Source of the DNA: Fen-1258 sp964449775
GTDB lineage: Bacteria > Bacteroidota > Ignavibacteria > Ignavibacteriales > Melioribacteraceae
Assembly (NCBI GenBank): GCA_964449775.1
Contig: CAYVBQ010000018.1
Coordinates: forward strand, 1-64,000
DNA length: 64,000 nt
Direction of reading: 5' to 3'
The position numbers and the translations under genes are program-made. Shown piece after piece: positions 52,930 to 61,858 of the stretch (positions are counted from its first letter, which is position 1; every line of letters starts with the position of its first letter). The notes below the pieces were generated by a model. It made no database searches, had not been told where the DNA came from, and saw nothing but the letters and a program-made list of their open reading frames with translations.

Positions 52930-53012
52930 CTTCGCGGACTTGCTGTGATGTGTAAATTGGTATCATAATTTACTCTGTGCGGATTTTCTGTCGGTATAAG
53001 AAGAAAGAATTT
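52930..53012 (-). pseudogene. Duplicated 5' end of nnr
   Basis: On the minus strand it reads MIPIYTSQQVRE, as in Nnr, from an ATG near 52965, then leaves the nnr frame. The 46 bp upstream of that ATG are also duplicated. See 52022-52104 for the original. No further nnr sequence is present. Confidence 0.85.
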
Positions 53013-53109
53013 TAATATCTTTGTTTACACACAGATTGGAAATCTGAGTTACTATCTTATAGCATTTTCCACCATTATTAAATATATTTGCGTGCAACGA
53101 GGAGAATAT

Positions 53110-53379
53110 ATGCACACAAAAATTTCTACAATAGATGGGCGTAGAAAGAACTTCACTCTACCGGCAGAACTTACCAATCGGATAAGCCAGCTTGCTAAAG
53201 AGAGCAATATGAAGCTTACACAGCTAATCAAAATTGCTCTTGAAGAGTTCCTTGCAAAAAAAGAAAAAGAGCAATTAGAAAAACAGATTATTGAAGGGTG
53301 CAAGACTTATTACGATCAAGACAAAGAAACGGCAGAAGCCTGGGTTGTGGCAGAAGCAAAATTTGAAATAGACAAATGA
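53110..53379 (+). CDS. Ribbon-helix-helix antitoxin-like protein
   Basis: This 89-aa protein starts MHTKISTIDGRRKNFTLPAELTNRISQLAKESNMKL behind GAGGAG. It shows a ribbon-helix-helix DNA-binding N-terminus and a charged C-terminal tail ending ETAEAWVVAEAKFEIDK. It overlaps the start of the mazF gene in ATGA, as in MazE-like antitoxin/MazF pairs. It looks intact although its toxin gene is interrupted. Confidence 0.8.
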   Translation: MHTKISTIDGRRKNFTLPAELTNRISQLAKESNMKLTQLIKIALEEFLAKKEKEQLEKQIIEGCKTYYDQDKETAEAWVVAEAKFEIDK

Positions 53380-54090
53380 TAAAGCGCGGTGAAATTTACT
53401 GGGTAGATTTGGAGCCTGTCCGCGGCACATAGGCGTCAACTTAATAAAAAATTCTCCAACAGAAATTTGAACAATTGCGTCGTTCATATAACAAAATATC
53501 GGTTTTATATCTCATCCCTAAAGGGATTTCATTCTTTTTTTTGTTCATTTTTTCTATAAATATGTAATCCCTCTGGGATTTTATATTGCAAATCCCGTTA
53601 GGGATGAAATATTTATAGCAATAAATACCACCTACAATTAAAATCCCTTTAGGGATGATATATTGGTTTCAATTAGAAAAAGAACAAACAAGGTAATACT
53701 AACAAAAAGCGCTTAAGGAAGTCTGTTTTCGCATATTTTTACAGTTCATATCATACAGTAATCTAAAAAATCATAAAATTAGGTTGACGCCTATGTGCGG
53801 CAGGCAGTGAGATGAAAAAAGTTAGGCCCGCGCTCGTTATATCTAATAATTTAATCAATGAGCATGCTTCTGTTATTATTGTTTGTCCGATTACAGATTC
53901 ACTCGGCAAAATAAGCCCAATCCATATTCCAATTTCTAAGGGTGAAGCAAATTTAGAAAAAGATAGTATTATTCATTGCGGGCAGCTCCGTGCAATTGAT
54001 AAAGAAAGAATTCTCAAATTTCTTGGTAGAATCCCGGAGAATAAAATGAATGAGATTGAAAAAGGTTTACGTATTGCGATGATGTTGTAG
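53376..54090 (+). pseudogene. MazF family toxin gene interrupted by a 370-bp insertion
   Basis: The first 17 codons (53376-53426) read MIKRGEIYWVDLEPVRG, the canonical MazF start. The frame then enters an inserted element and resumes at 53807 as SEMKKVRPALVISNNLINEHASVIIVCPITD, to TAG at 54088-54090 (GLRIAMML). The two parts together make a normal MazF of about 110 aa. Four extra bases at the right junction mean that precise removal of the element plus one 5-bp target copy would still leave a frameshift. A truncated product could start at ATG 53812, lacking the N-terminal strand, and is unlikely to be active. Confidence 0.88.
53427..53796. mobile_element. 370-bp MITE-like element inside mazF
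   Basis: The ends are perfect 14-bp inverted repeats, ACATAGGCGTCAAC and GTTGACGCCTATGT, extending to 18 of 19 matching bases. GCGGC lies directly outside both ends, a likely 5-bp target duplication. No ORF is present. The interior holds four palindromes of the form AATCCC...GGGAT (53514, 53566, 53591, 53642), REP-like units such as AATCCCGTTAGGGATG. Confidence 0.82.
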
Positions 54091-54306
54091 ATTATATTGA
54101 AAAATGAGAATGGGGAATTGAGAATTACAAATGCTCTGAAAGCTAATCTCTTATTATACTGGATAAATTTACATCTACTTAAAAGGATTATCAATAGAGG
54201 GATGGGAATGAATCGAAGTATGAATCGAAGTATTAGGTCTTGTGCTAATTCTCGTTGTTGTCCCAAAGGGATGCCTATGGCACGTGATAAGGTTTCTCGC
54301 AAAGAA

Positions 54307-55737
54307 CTAGTGAAGTACCGACGTTATCACATTCATCAATATATCCGGTAAGATTCCGAAAACAAGAATCAACAATGCGGTAATGATCACCGCAGTTAAA
54401 CTGTAAGGTGAGACTTCTATCTTGAAATCTTCAATTGAGTCTTTGAAATACATAAAAACTACAACGCGAATGTAGAAGTAAACGCTTATCACACTTGCAA
54501 GTACACCAAGTATTGCAAGCCATGTTAAGTGACTTTGTATTGCTGAGATAAATACATAGTACTTACCAAAAAATCCGGCAAGTGGTGGAATACCCGCAAG
54601 CGCAAACATAAATAGAGCCATTGCTGCTGCAAGAACGGGACTCTTAGTACTTAATCCGGCAAAAGAATTTAATTCTGTTCTGGAATCGTTCTCCCCTTCT
54701 ACCATCGAGATTACTGTGAAAGCGCCGATGTTCATAAAAGTATAGGCGGCAAGATAAAATATAATTCCCGCGATACTGAATATATTCCCGGCAGCCAGAC
54801 CGATTACCATGTACCCTGCATGAGAGATAGATGAGTAAGCGAGCATTCTCTTCAAATTTGTTTGAGAGATCGCAACTATACTTCCGAATAGCATAGACAA
54901 TGCCGAGATGGTTGCAAAGTAAGGACGAAACACATTCGGGGCATTAAAGCTGAAAACTGCCGATAATACAATAAGCAACACACTGAATGCAGCGGCTTTG
55001 CCAGTCGTGGACATCAACGACGTCACGGTTGTAGCAGAACCTTGATAGACATCCGGCACCCACATGTGGAATGGAACAGCCGCAATCTTAAAACTAAATC
55101 CGATCAAGAAGAAAACAAAACCGAGAACAAAAATTATATTTGATGAGTACTCAACAAAATTTTCTGTAAGGTTTTGGATGCTCGTAGAACCCGACGCGCC
55201 GTAGATCAAAGCAATGCCGTAAACAATAAATCCGGTTGCGAAAGCTCCGAGCAAGAAATATTTCATTGATGCTTCATTTGCAGAAAGTTTTTTGCGGTTA
55301 ATTCCGGCAAGAACATAAAAGCAAATCGACATCAGCTCTAAGCCCATAAAAATCATCAAAATATCTTTTGCACCTGACATAACCATCATACCAAGTACAG
55401 AGGATTGAATCAAAATGTAATACTCTCCGTAATACGTCCCATATTTTTTCAAATAATCTATAGAGGAGAGAACGACAAGTGCTGCACCGATATTAAAAAT
55501 GAAATTGAAGATCGCCGGTTTACCGCCTACTTCAATCATCCCGCTAAAGAGAACAAAATTCTGATTGATACTGAATACGGAATAAAAAGCCGTAGCAAAA
55601 AAGAGCGCGATTGAAAACCAGGGTAGAATCTGCTCGCTCTTCTTTGTAAAGATTTCAATTAGGACGGACACAACAATTCCAATCCCAATAACTATTTGAG
55701 GCATAAGTAAAAAATATTCGTAATTATTCTGTGGCAT
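54307..55737 (-). CDS. nuoN: NADH-quinone oxidoreductase subunit N
   Basis: This is a 476-aa membrane subunit of complex I, with about 14 hydrophobic segments. Antiporter-like motifs include MKYFLLGAFATGFIVYGIALIYG, FKIAAVPFHMWVPDVYQG and LKRMLAYSSISHAGYM. It is proposed to move protons across the membrane. I start it at MPQNNYEYFLLMPQ; a start 33 bp upstream is possible, and neither has a clear ribosome site. It is the last gene of the nuoJKLMN run. Confidence 0.95.
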   Translation of the reverse strand: MPQNNYEYFLLMPQIVIGIGIVVSVLIEIFTKKSEQILPWFSIALFFATAFYSVFSINQNFVLFSGMIEVGGKPAIFNFIFNIGAALVVLSSIDYLKKYGTYYGEYYILIQSSVLGMMVMSGAKDILMIFMGLELMSICFYVLAGINRKKLSANEASMKYFLLGAFATGFIVYGIALIYGASGSTSIQNLTENFVEYSSNIIFVLGFVFFLIGFSFKIAAVPFHMWVPDVYQGSATTVTSLMSTTGKAAAFSVLLIVLSAVFSFNAPNVFRPYFATISALSMLFGSIVAISQTNLKRMLAYSSISHAGYMVIGLAAGNIFSIAGIIFYLAAYTFMNIGAFTVISMVEGENDSRTELNSFAGLSTKSPVLAAAMALFMFALAGIPPLAGFFGKYYVFISAIQSHLTWLAILGVLASVISVYFYIRVVVFMYFKDSIEDFKIEVSPYSLTAVIITALLILVFGILPDILMNVITSVLH

Positions 55738-55852
55738 ATTATATCGCACAATTAATAGAACGCTGATCATTATGATTGCTTATGATCAACTATGATTTAT
55801 CATAAAATATCATAATCGATCTTAAAAAATCTGCGTTCAATTTTTCAGATCA

Positions 55853-57379
55853 CTATTTCAAAAAATCAAGACTAAACTTTCCAACTTGCTGAAGAATTGA
55901 TTGTGTTGAAGCTTCAGTAAGTGTTAAGAATGTACTCGGATAAACACCAATCCATACAATGAAAATAAAGATCGGAATTATTACGATCATCTCACGGAGA
56001 TTCATGTCAGTTAGTTCAGATTTCAAAGCTTCGTTCTTGACTTCTCCAAATACAACGCGTTGATACATCCAAAGCATATAAACCGCGGCAAGGATTACTC
56101 CGCTTGCAGCAAAAATTGTAAACCACCAGCTATTCAAGACAGATGATTTGAAAGAGCCGATCAAAATTAAAAACTCACCAACAAATCCGTTCAATCCAGG
56201 CAAACCGATTGATGACAACATCGCAATCATCAACACCGTTGAGTAGAGAGGAACAAGTTTAGCAATGCCTCCGTAGAATGCAATGTCACGTCTATGTGTT
56301 CTTTCGTAAAGAATACCAACTAAGAGGAATAAAGCGCCTGTGGATAAACCATGATTGATCATTTGAATTACAGCGCCCTGAACAGATTCCACTGTCATAG
56401 CAAAAATTCCAAGAACAACAAATCCTAAGTGAGATACCGAAGAATAAGCTACTAATTTTTTCATATCGGTCTGCACCATCGAAACAAGAGCTCCGTAAAT
56501 AATTCCTATTACGGCTAGTACAGAGATGATTGGCGCAAATTGAACAGCTGATTGCGGAAATAAAGGCAAACAGAATCTAACCAATCCGTATGTTCCCATC
56601 TTCAACAAAACTCCGGCAAGAATAACAGAACCTGCTGTTGGGGCTTCAACGTGTGCATCCGGGAGCCAAGTATGTAATGGAAATAGTGGCACTTTAATCG
56701 CAAAGCTTAAGAAGAATGCACCGAACATCCATGATTGTATCTCATGTGGAACAGTTGGTCCTACTTTATAGAGATCGAGCAAATTTGTTGTGAAATATCC
56801 GAGTGTGCTTGAAGCGTAAACGGCAAGCCAGATTATTGCAACTAACATTAGCAAACTGCCAAACATTGTGAAGATGAAAAACTTTACTGCCGCATAGATC
56901 CTTCTCTCGCCTCCCCAGACACCGATAATGAAATACATTGGGATTAACATCGCTTCCCAGAAGATATAGAATAAGAAAATATCAAGAGAGATGAAGACGC
57001 CGAGCATTCCAACCTCAAGAAAGAGCATTGAGAATGTGAACATTTTCAGATTCTTTTCGATTGCATGCCACGTAGAAAGAAGTGTGAGTGGAGTTAAAAA
57101 TGTTGTCAGAAGAACCAGCAGCAGAGAGATACCATCAACACCAACATGATAGCTGATGTTCAAACTTTTTATCCAACTCACTTGATGAATAAACTGAAAC
57201 TGCGGATTCGAAGAATCAAACCCGAAATAAATCATCAAGGAAATTGCAAAAGCAACAAGTGACACCGCCAAACCGAACCATCGGATTAATTGCTTTTGTT
57301 CTTTCTTAAAGAAAAGTACAAGCACACTCCCGATGATAGGAGTAAGAAGTAAATATGTTAAGAATAAGTTTTGTTCCAT
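55853..57379 (-). CDS. nuoM: NADH-quinone oxidoreductase subunit M
   Basis: This is a 508-aa complex I antiporter-like subunit. Family features are NISYHVGVDGISLLLVLLTTFLTPLTLL, FYIFWEAMLIPMYFIIGVWGG, KVPLFPLHTWLPDAHVEAPTAGSVILAGVLLK and KKLVAYSSVSHLGFV, all intact. A dispersed repeat fills the space between nuoL and this start, and no Shine-Dalgarno sequence remains near the ATG. Confidence 0.97.
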   Translation of the reverse strand: MEQNLFLTYLLLTPIIGSVLVLFFKKEQKQLIRWFGLAVSLVAFAISLMIYFGFDSSNPQFQFIHQVSWIKSLNISYHVGVDGISLLLVLLTTFLTPLTLLSTWHAIEKNLKMFTFSMLFLEVGMLGVFISLDIFLFYIFWEAMLIPMYFIIGVWGGERRIYAAVKFFIFTMFGSLLMLVAIIWLAVYASSTLGYFTTNLLDLYKVGPTVPHEIQSWMFGAFFLSFAIKVPLFPLHTWLPDAHVEAPTAGSVILAGVLLKMGTYGLVRFCLPLFPQSAVQFAPIISVLAVIGIIYGALVSMVQTDMKKLVAYSSVSHLGFVVLGIFAMTVESVQGAVIQMINHGLSTGALFLLVGILYERTHRRDIAFYGGIAKLVPLYSTVLMIAMLSSIGLPGLNGFVGEFLILIGSFKSSVLNSWWFTIFAASGVILAAVYMLWMYQRVVFGEVKNEALKSELTDMNLREMIVIIPIFIFIVWIGVYPSTFLTLTEASTQSILQQVGKFSLDFLK

Positions 57380-57383
57380 ATTT

Positions 57384-57466
57384 TTTTCTTTGCGTTCTTA
57401 CCTTGCGAACTTTGCGAGAAAATCTTTTCACGCTAAGACGCAAAGGATACGCCAAGTCCGCTAAGT
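57384..57466. repeat. Dispersed repeat between nuoL and nuoM
   Basis: The sequence (minus strand CTTAGCGGACTTGGCGTATCC ... TTTGCGTCTTAGCGTGAAAAG ... CGCAAAGTTCGCAAGG) is of the 'TTTGCGT.CTTAGCGTG' repeat type common between genes in Bacteroidota-related bacteria. It occupies the whole gap inside an operon. Confidence 0.6.
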
Positions 57467-57467
57467 G

Positions 57468-59414
57468 TTATAAACTTAATATTAACCACAAAAGGACAAC
57501 AGCAATTCCCGCCATCATAACAAGAGCGTAGGATTGCGTAATACCATTTTGAATTTTTCTGATTATACCGGAACCAGATTGAACCAAAGCCGCCAAACCG
57601 TCCACTAAACCATCAATAATTTTTACATCGAAGATCTTCCATAAGAACAAATCGCTTCCCTTTTGAATCGGTTGAACCACTCCTGCCTCATAAATTTCAT
57701 CAACAAAATATTTATTGAGTAACAGATTATATAATCCTTTGAACTTGCCTGATACATTTTCAGCAATGTTTGGTTTTTTTGTGTAAACATGAAGCGCAAA
57801 GTAAATTGCACTCAAAGCAGCAGCTACCGAAACTGCCATAAGTAAAATTTCTTCTAAGTGACTATGAGAACCGAATGTTGCAAGCTTTGCCATTGCCGGA
57901 GCGTAAATCGGTTCCAGCCAACTCTCAAATAAATTTCCATGTTCACCGGAGAATACTTTTGGAATTCCGATGTAACCACCAATCACAGATAAGAATGCAA
58001 GAATCATCAACGGTACAGTCATTAAAGCGGGTGATTCATGTGGATGAACATGGTGTTGATCGAATCTTTCTTTTCCGTAAAATGTAAGTGAGATTAATCT
58101 AAACATATAAAATGCTGTTAGCATCGCGGTAATTGCACCGATAAGCCAGAATACAAATCCACCGTTAGCATACGCGCTCCACAAAATTTCATCTTTGCTG
58201 AAGAAGCCTGATAAACCTGGAACGCCGGAGATCGCAAGTGTTGCAATGAAAAATGTCAGATAAGTTTTTGGCATATATTTTTTTAAGCCGCCATACTTCT
58301 GAATATTTTGTTCTTCATGCATACCGTGAATAACTGAGCCGGCACCAAGAAATAATAGCGCTTTGAAGAATGCGTGAGTCATAACGTGAAATATCGAAGC
58401 ACTAAAAGCACCAACACCCGCCGCTAAAAACATATAACCTAATTGACTTACAGTTGAGTAAGCCAATATTTTTTTAATATCGTTTTGAACGAGACCGATT
58501 GTTGCTGCCATAATAGCAGTCAATAAACCGATAACCGCAACAAGATTCATAATAGCCGGAGCTGAGGCAAATAAGATTGAAGCGCGCGATACCATGTAAA
58601 CGCCGGCTGTAACCATTGTAGCGGCATGTATGAGCGCTGAAACCGGTGTTGGACCAGCCATTGCATCGGGTAACCAAACAAATAATGGAATCTGCGCCGA
58701 TTTACCTGTTGCGCCAATGAATAAGAATAATGCAATCAAACCAAATGTTGATTCTGCAACCGGGAATGATGCAGCTCTTGAAAATACTTCTTTAAAATTT
58801 AGTGAGTCGAATGTCATGTAGATCAAAAACATACCGAGCAAGAAACCGAAGTCGCCTATTCTGTTTACAACGAACGCTTTCTTGGCTGCTTGAGATGTTG
58901 TACCTTTTTCATATTTTCTTTCATACCAAAAACCAATTAGTAAATAGGAACATAGACCTACACCTTCCCATCCAAGAAAAAGAACAACAAAGTTATCGCC
59001 TAAAACCAAATTCATCATCGCAAAGATGAAGAGGTTTAAATAAGTAAAGAATCTCCAGAATCCTTTATCACCGTGCATGTAACCGATTGAGTAAACATGG
59101 ATTAAAAATCCAACTCCGGTTACAATGAGGGACATTGTTAATGATAGTTGATCAACCAGATAAGAAAATTTAATGTGAAGTCCGCCGACATTGAGCCAAG
59201 TAAAAAGCTCAACGGTGTTCGATCTCTCTTCAGTGGGAAGACCAAGTGTTTGGATAAAGACACCGAGAACAACTAAAAAAGAAATTCCAACAGTTGCACT
59301 GCCGATAATTCCAATAACTTTCTCGTTCTTGATTTTTCTTCCGAACAATCCGTTCACAAGAAAACCGAGTAACGGCAGCAGAACAGTAAGGTATATTAAA
59401 TTTATCATTACCAT
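57468..59414 (-). CDS. nuoL: NADH-quinone oxidoreductase subunit L
   Basis: This is a 648-aa complex I subunit with the extra C-terminal long helix. Motifs are HVYSIGYMHGDKGFWRFFTYLNLF, WEGVGLCSYLLIGFWYE, SAQIPLFVWLPDAMAGPTPVSALIHAATMVTAGVYM and KKILAYSTVSQLGYMFLAAG. It is proposed to move protons. Its start overlaps the nuoK end by 7 bp; a second Met lies 6 bp in. Confidence 0.97.
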   Translation of the reverse strand: MVMINLIYLTVLLPLLGFLVNGLFGRKIKNEKVIGIIGSATVGISFLVVLGVFIQTLGLPTEERSNTVELFTWLNVGGLHIKFSYLVDQLSLTMSLIVTGVGFLIHVYSIGYMHGDKGFWRFFTYLNLFIFAMMNLVLGDNFVVLFLGWEGVGLCSYLLIGFWYERKYEKGTTSQAAKKAFVVNRIGDFGFLLGMFLIYMTFDSLNFKEVFSRAASFPVAESTFGLIALFLFIGATGKSAQIPLFVWLPDAMAGPTPVSALIHAATMVTAGVYMVSRASILFASAPAIMNLVAVIGLLTAIMAATIGLVQNDIKKILAYSTVSQLGYMFLAAGVGAFSASIFHVMTHAFFKALLFLGAGSVIHGMHEEQNIQKYGGLKKYMPKTYLTFFIATLAISGVPGLSGFFSKDEILWSAYANGGFVFWLIGAITAMLTAFYMFRLISLTFYGKERFDQHHVHPHESPALMTVPLMILAFLSVIGGYIGIPKVFSGEHGNLFESWLEPIYAPAMAKLATFGSHSHLEEILLMAVSVAAALSAIYFALHVYTKKPNIAENVSGKFKGLYNLLLNKYFVDEIYEAGVVQPIQKGSDLFLWKIFDVKIIDGLVDGLAALVQSGSGIIRKIQNGITQSYALVMMAGIAVVLLWLILSL

Positions 59415-59716
59415 TTAAAAATATTTATCTCGTCAATATTAACTGTTTTTTTATTTCTGAAGATAGCGATTATGATTGCAAGTCCGACCGCAGCTTCGGC
59501 AGCAGCAACTGTCATAACAAAGAATACAAAAACTTGTCCTATCGGGTTACCCAGGTAAGAGGAAAAAGTTACTAAAGTGAGATTTGCTGAATTAAGCATA
59601 AGCTCGATACACATAAACACAACTATTGCGTTACGTCTGATAAGAACTCCAGCTACGCCCACCGAGAACATGAACGCGCTAAGAATCAGATAATATTCCA
59701 TCGGAATTGATGACAT
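59408..59716 (-). CDS. nuoK: NADH-quinone oxidoreductase subunit K
   Basis: This 102-aa protein has three membrane segments. Motifs are GVLIRRNAIVVFMCIELMLNSANL, with the conserved Glu in the second helix, and FVMTVAAAEAAVGLAIIIAI, with the Glu in the third. It lies 5 bp after nuoJ and overlaps nuoL. Confidence 0.96.
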   Translation of the reverse strand: MSSIPMEYYLILSAFMFSVGVAGVLIRRNAIVVFMCIELMLNSANLTLVTFSSYLGNPIGQVFVFFVMTVAAAEAAVGLAIIIAIFRNKKTVNIDEINIFKW

Positions 59717-59721
59717 AATGC

Positions 59722-60237
59722 TTACTCGAATTTTTTCTTTGCTAAAACTATCGCACCTATTGTAGCGGCAAGAAGTAAAAAACCGGCAACTTCAAAAGGA
59801 ATGATATAGTTTGTATAAAGTTGTTGACCAATTGTTTGAATAGTCCCGGAATTAATGCTTGCGGCTTCATCCGGTGTTAAAGATCTTGATGGTTTGCCAA
59901 AAAAGATTAGATAAGCCAACTGAATAAAAACGAATGCACTTATGAGTATGGCTAAAAATTTAATTGCTCGTTTATCTACAAATAATTTGTGTTCGGTTTC
60001 AGTATTCAACAACATCAAAACAAATAAGAATAAAACCATAATCGCGCCGGCATAAACAATTATCTGAACCACAGCTATGAACTGAGCGTTGAGTAACAGA
60101 TACAATCCGGCAAGTGCGAAAAAGTTAAGTACTAAAAATACCGCGGCAATAACAGCATTGGGTCGAGTAATCATAACTACAGAAGATATAGCGGCAACCG
60201 TTGCGAGAACTACAAAAAGAATTAGTTCCAAATTCAT
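59722..60237 (-). CDS. nuoJ: NADH-quinone oxidoreductase subunit J
   Basis: This is a 171-aa complex I membrane subunit of five helices. The typical AQFIAVVQIIVYAGAIMVLFLFVLMLLN is present (about 51-78). It starts immediately after the asnS stop codon, with no intergenic base, so its ribosome site must lie in asnS. The remaining nuo genes (A-I) are not in this window. Confidence 0.95.
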   Translation of the reverse strand: MNLELILFVVLATVAAISSVVMITRPNAVIAAVFLVLNFFALAGLYLLLNAQFIAVVQIIVYAGAIMVLFLFVLMLLNTETEHKLFVDKRAIKFLAILISAFVFIQLAYLIFFGKPSRSLTPDEAASINSGTIQTIGQQLYTNYIIPFEVAGFLLLAATIGAIVLAKKKFE

Positions 60238-61536
60238 TTATGGAGTGTTCCTATAAATCATTCTTGGAAATGGAATTGCTTCACGTAGATGGTCGAGTCC
60301 GCAAATCCAGCTAACAGTTCTTTCAAGACCAAGACCAAAACCGGCATGTGGAACAGATCCATACCTTCTTAGATCCAGATACCATTCGAAAAATGACTGC
60401 GGCAAATTGTGTTCTTTAATTCTTTCGAGTAAGAAATCCAAATTATCTTCACGCTGGCTTCCGCCAATAAGTTCGCCGTACCCTTCCGGCGCTATCACAT
60501 CAACTGCAAGAGCAACTTTAGGATTTTCCGGATCGCGTTTCATATAGAATGCTTTTACTTCGGAAGGATAACGGTGAATCATCACCGGTCGGTCGAACTC
60601 TTCGCCAATCAGTGTTTCATCCGCGCCGCCAAGATCATTTCCCCATTGGAATTCGACACCTTTTTTCTTTAGTATCTCAACAGCATCAGTATAAGAAATT
60701 CTTGGGAATGGTCTTGTGACACATTCAAGTTTGGTTACATCACGTTCGAGTTCTTTCAACTCTTCTTTCATATCGGTAAGAACTGTCTGAACGATATATT
60801 CTAAGAATTCTTCAGCAAGATCCATGTCATCATCAAGATCATAGAATGCCATTTCGGGTTCAACCATCCAGAACTCTGTTAAATGTCTGCGTGTCTTTGA
60901 TTTTTCAGCGCGGAAAGTAGGACCAAATGAATAAACTTTTCCAAGAGCCATTGCCCCGCTCTCTTCGTAAAGTTGCCCCGATTGAGTTAAATAAGCTTTG
61001 CCGAGATCAAAATATTCCATTTCAAAAAGTGTGGAAGTTCCTTCACACGCACTTGGTGTAATAATCGGCGGATCAAATAAAACAAACCCGCGGGAATCAA
61101 AGAAGTCACGAATGGCTTTTACCACACGTGCCCGAATCTTAAGAATTGCAACTTGCTTTTTGGAACGAACCCATAGATGGCGGTTATCAATTAAAAATTC
61201 AATACCATGTTCTTTTGGTGTGATTGGATATTCATCTGCAATGGAAATTATTTTTACATCTGTGGCATCAAGTTCGTATCCTCCAACCGATCTGGGTTCT
61301 GCTTTAACTTTTCCGGTGACTTCAAATGATGATTCTTGGGTGAGTTTGTCGGCATTTTCAAAGATTTCCTCCGATACATTTCCCTTAAATACAACACACT
61401 GAACATAACCGCTGCCGTCACGCATAATCAAGAATTTGATTTTTCCGCTTGATCTCTTGTTGTATAGCCATCCCTTCAAGGTAATTTCTTTTCCTACATG
61501 ATCTTTTACGTCTTTGATGTAAACTTCTGGTTTCAT
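60238..61536 (-). CDS. asnS: Asparaginyl-tRNA synthetase
   Basis: This 432-aa class IIb synthetase charges tRNA-Asn. The N-terminal OB-fold anticodon-binding domain (VYIKDVKDHVGKEITLKGWLYNKRSSGK) is followed by the catalytic core with motif 2 (SFGPTFRAEKSKTRRHLTEFWMVEPEM) and motif 3 (GFGLGLERTVSWICGL). IITPSACEGTSTLFEM and the length match AsnRS. It is fused in layout to the nuoJKLMN operon. Confidence 0.96.
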   Translation of the reverse strand: MKPEVYIKDVKDHVGKEITLKGWLYNKRSSGKIKFLIMRDGSGYVQCVVFKGNVSEEIFENADKLTQESSFEVTGKVKAEPRSVGGYELDATDVKIISIADEYPITPKEHGIEFLIDNRHLWVRSKKQVAILKIRARVVKAIRDFFDSRGFVLFDPPIITPSACEGTSTLFEMEYFDLGKAYLTQSGQLYEESGAMALGKVYSFGPTFRAEKSKTRRHLTEFWMVEPEMAFYDLDDDMDLAEEFLEYIVQTVLTDMKEELKELERDVTKLECVTRPFPRISYTDAVEILKKKGVEFQWGNDLGGADETLIGEEFDRPVMIHRYPSEVKAFYMKRDPENPKVALAVDVIAPEGYGELIGGSQREDNLDFLLERIKEHNLPQSFFEWYLDLRRYGSVPHAGFGLGLERTVSWICGLDHLREAIPFPRMIYRNTP

Positions 61537-61858
61537 ATTAATTTTGATTTCTGATTTTGGTTGCCAAATATAATTAACGCATAGTTATAAAAGCAAAAAA
61601 TCTCTTTTTATTCTCTTGCGTATAATTTTTAATTTTTAAGATAGATAAACTTACCGGTATTTTTGCCCTTTACGCGCTTCTAATATCTCTGATGTCAAAG
61701 AAACTAACAACCAACAATTTCTTTTTTCGGGAAAAACCTTTATTTACATGAAAAATTCAAAAGAATAAGAAAAGGAATGTTTTGTAATTTTTGATTTATA
61801 CTGCTAAACTTTTTGGCATTCAATTCGATAACACAAAAGTATATTCAAGGAGTATAAT
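61537..61858. other. Gene-free divergent region
   Basis: No ORF, RNA gene or clear repeat is seen in these 320 bp between asnS and the 41-aa gene. It should hold the promoters of both divergent units; I cannot place boxes with confidence. Confidence 0.5.

Noticed and set aside
53514..53656. Regularly spaced AATCCC...GGGAT units as a CRISPR array
   Set aside because: The units are short palindromes with unequal spacing (52, 25, 51 bp) inside a MITE; repeats of CRISPR length are absent.
54097..54351. 84-aa plus-strand ORF after mazF
   Set aside because: Low-complexity MNRSMNRSIRS composition, no ribosome site, and it overlaps the end of nuoN; probably repeat-derived.
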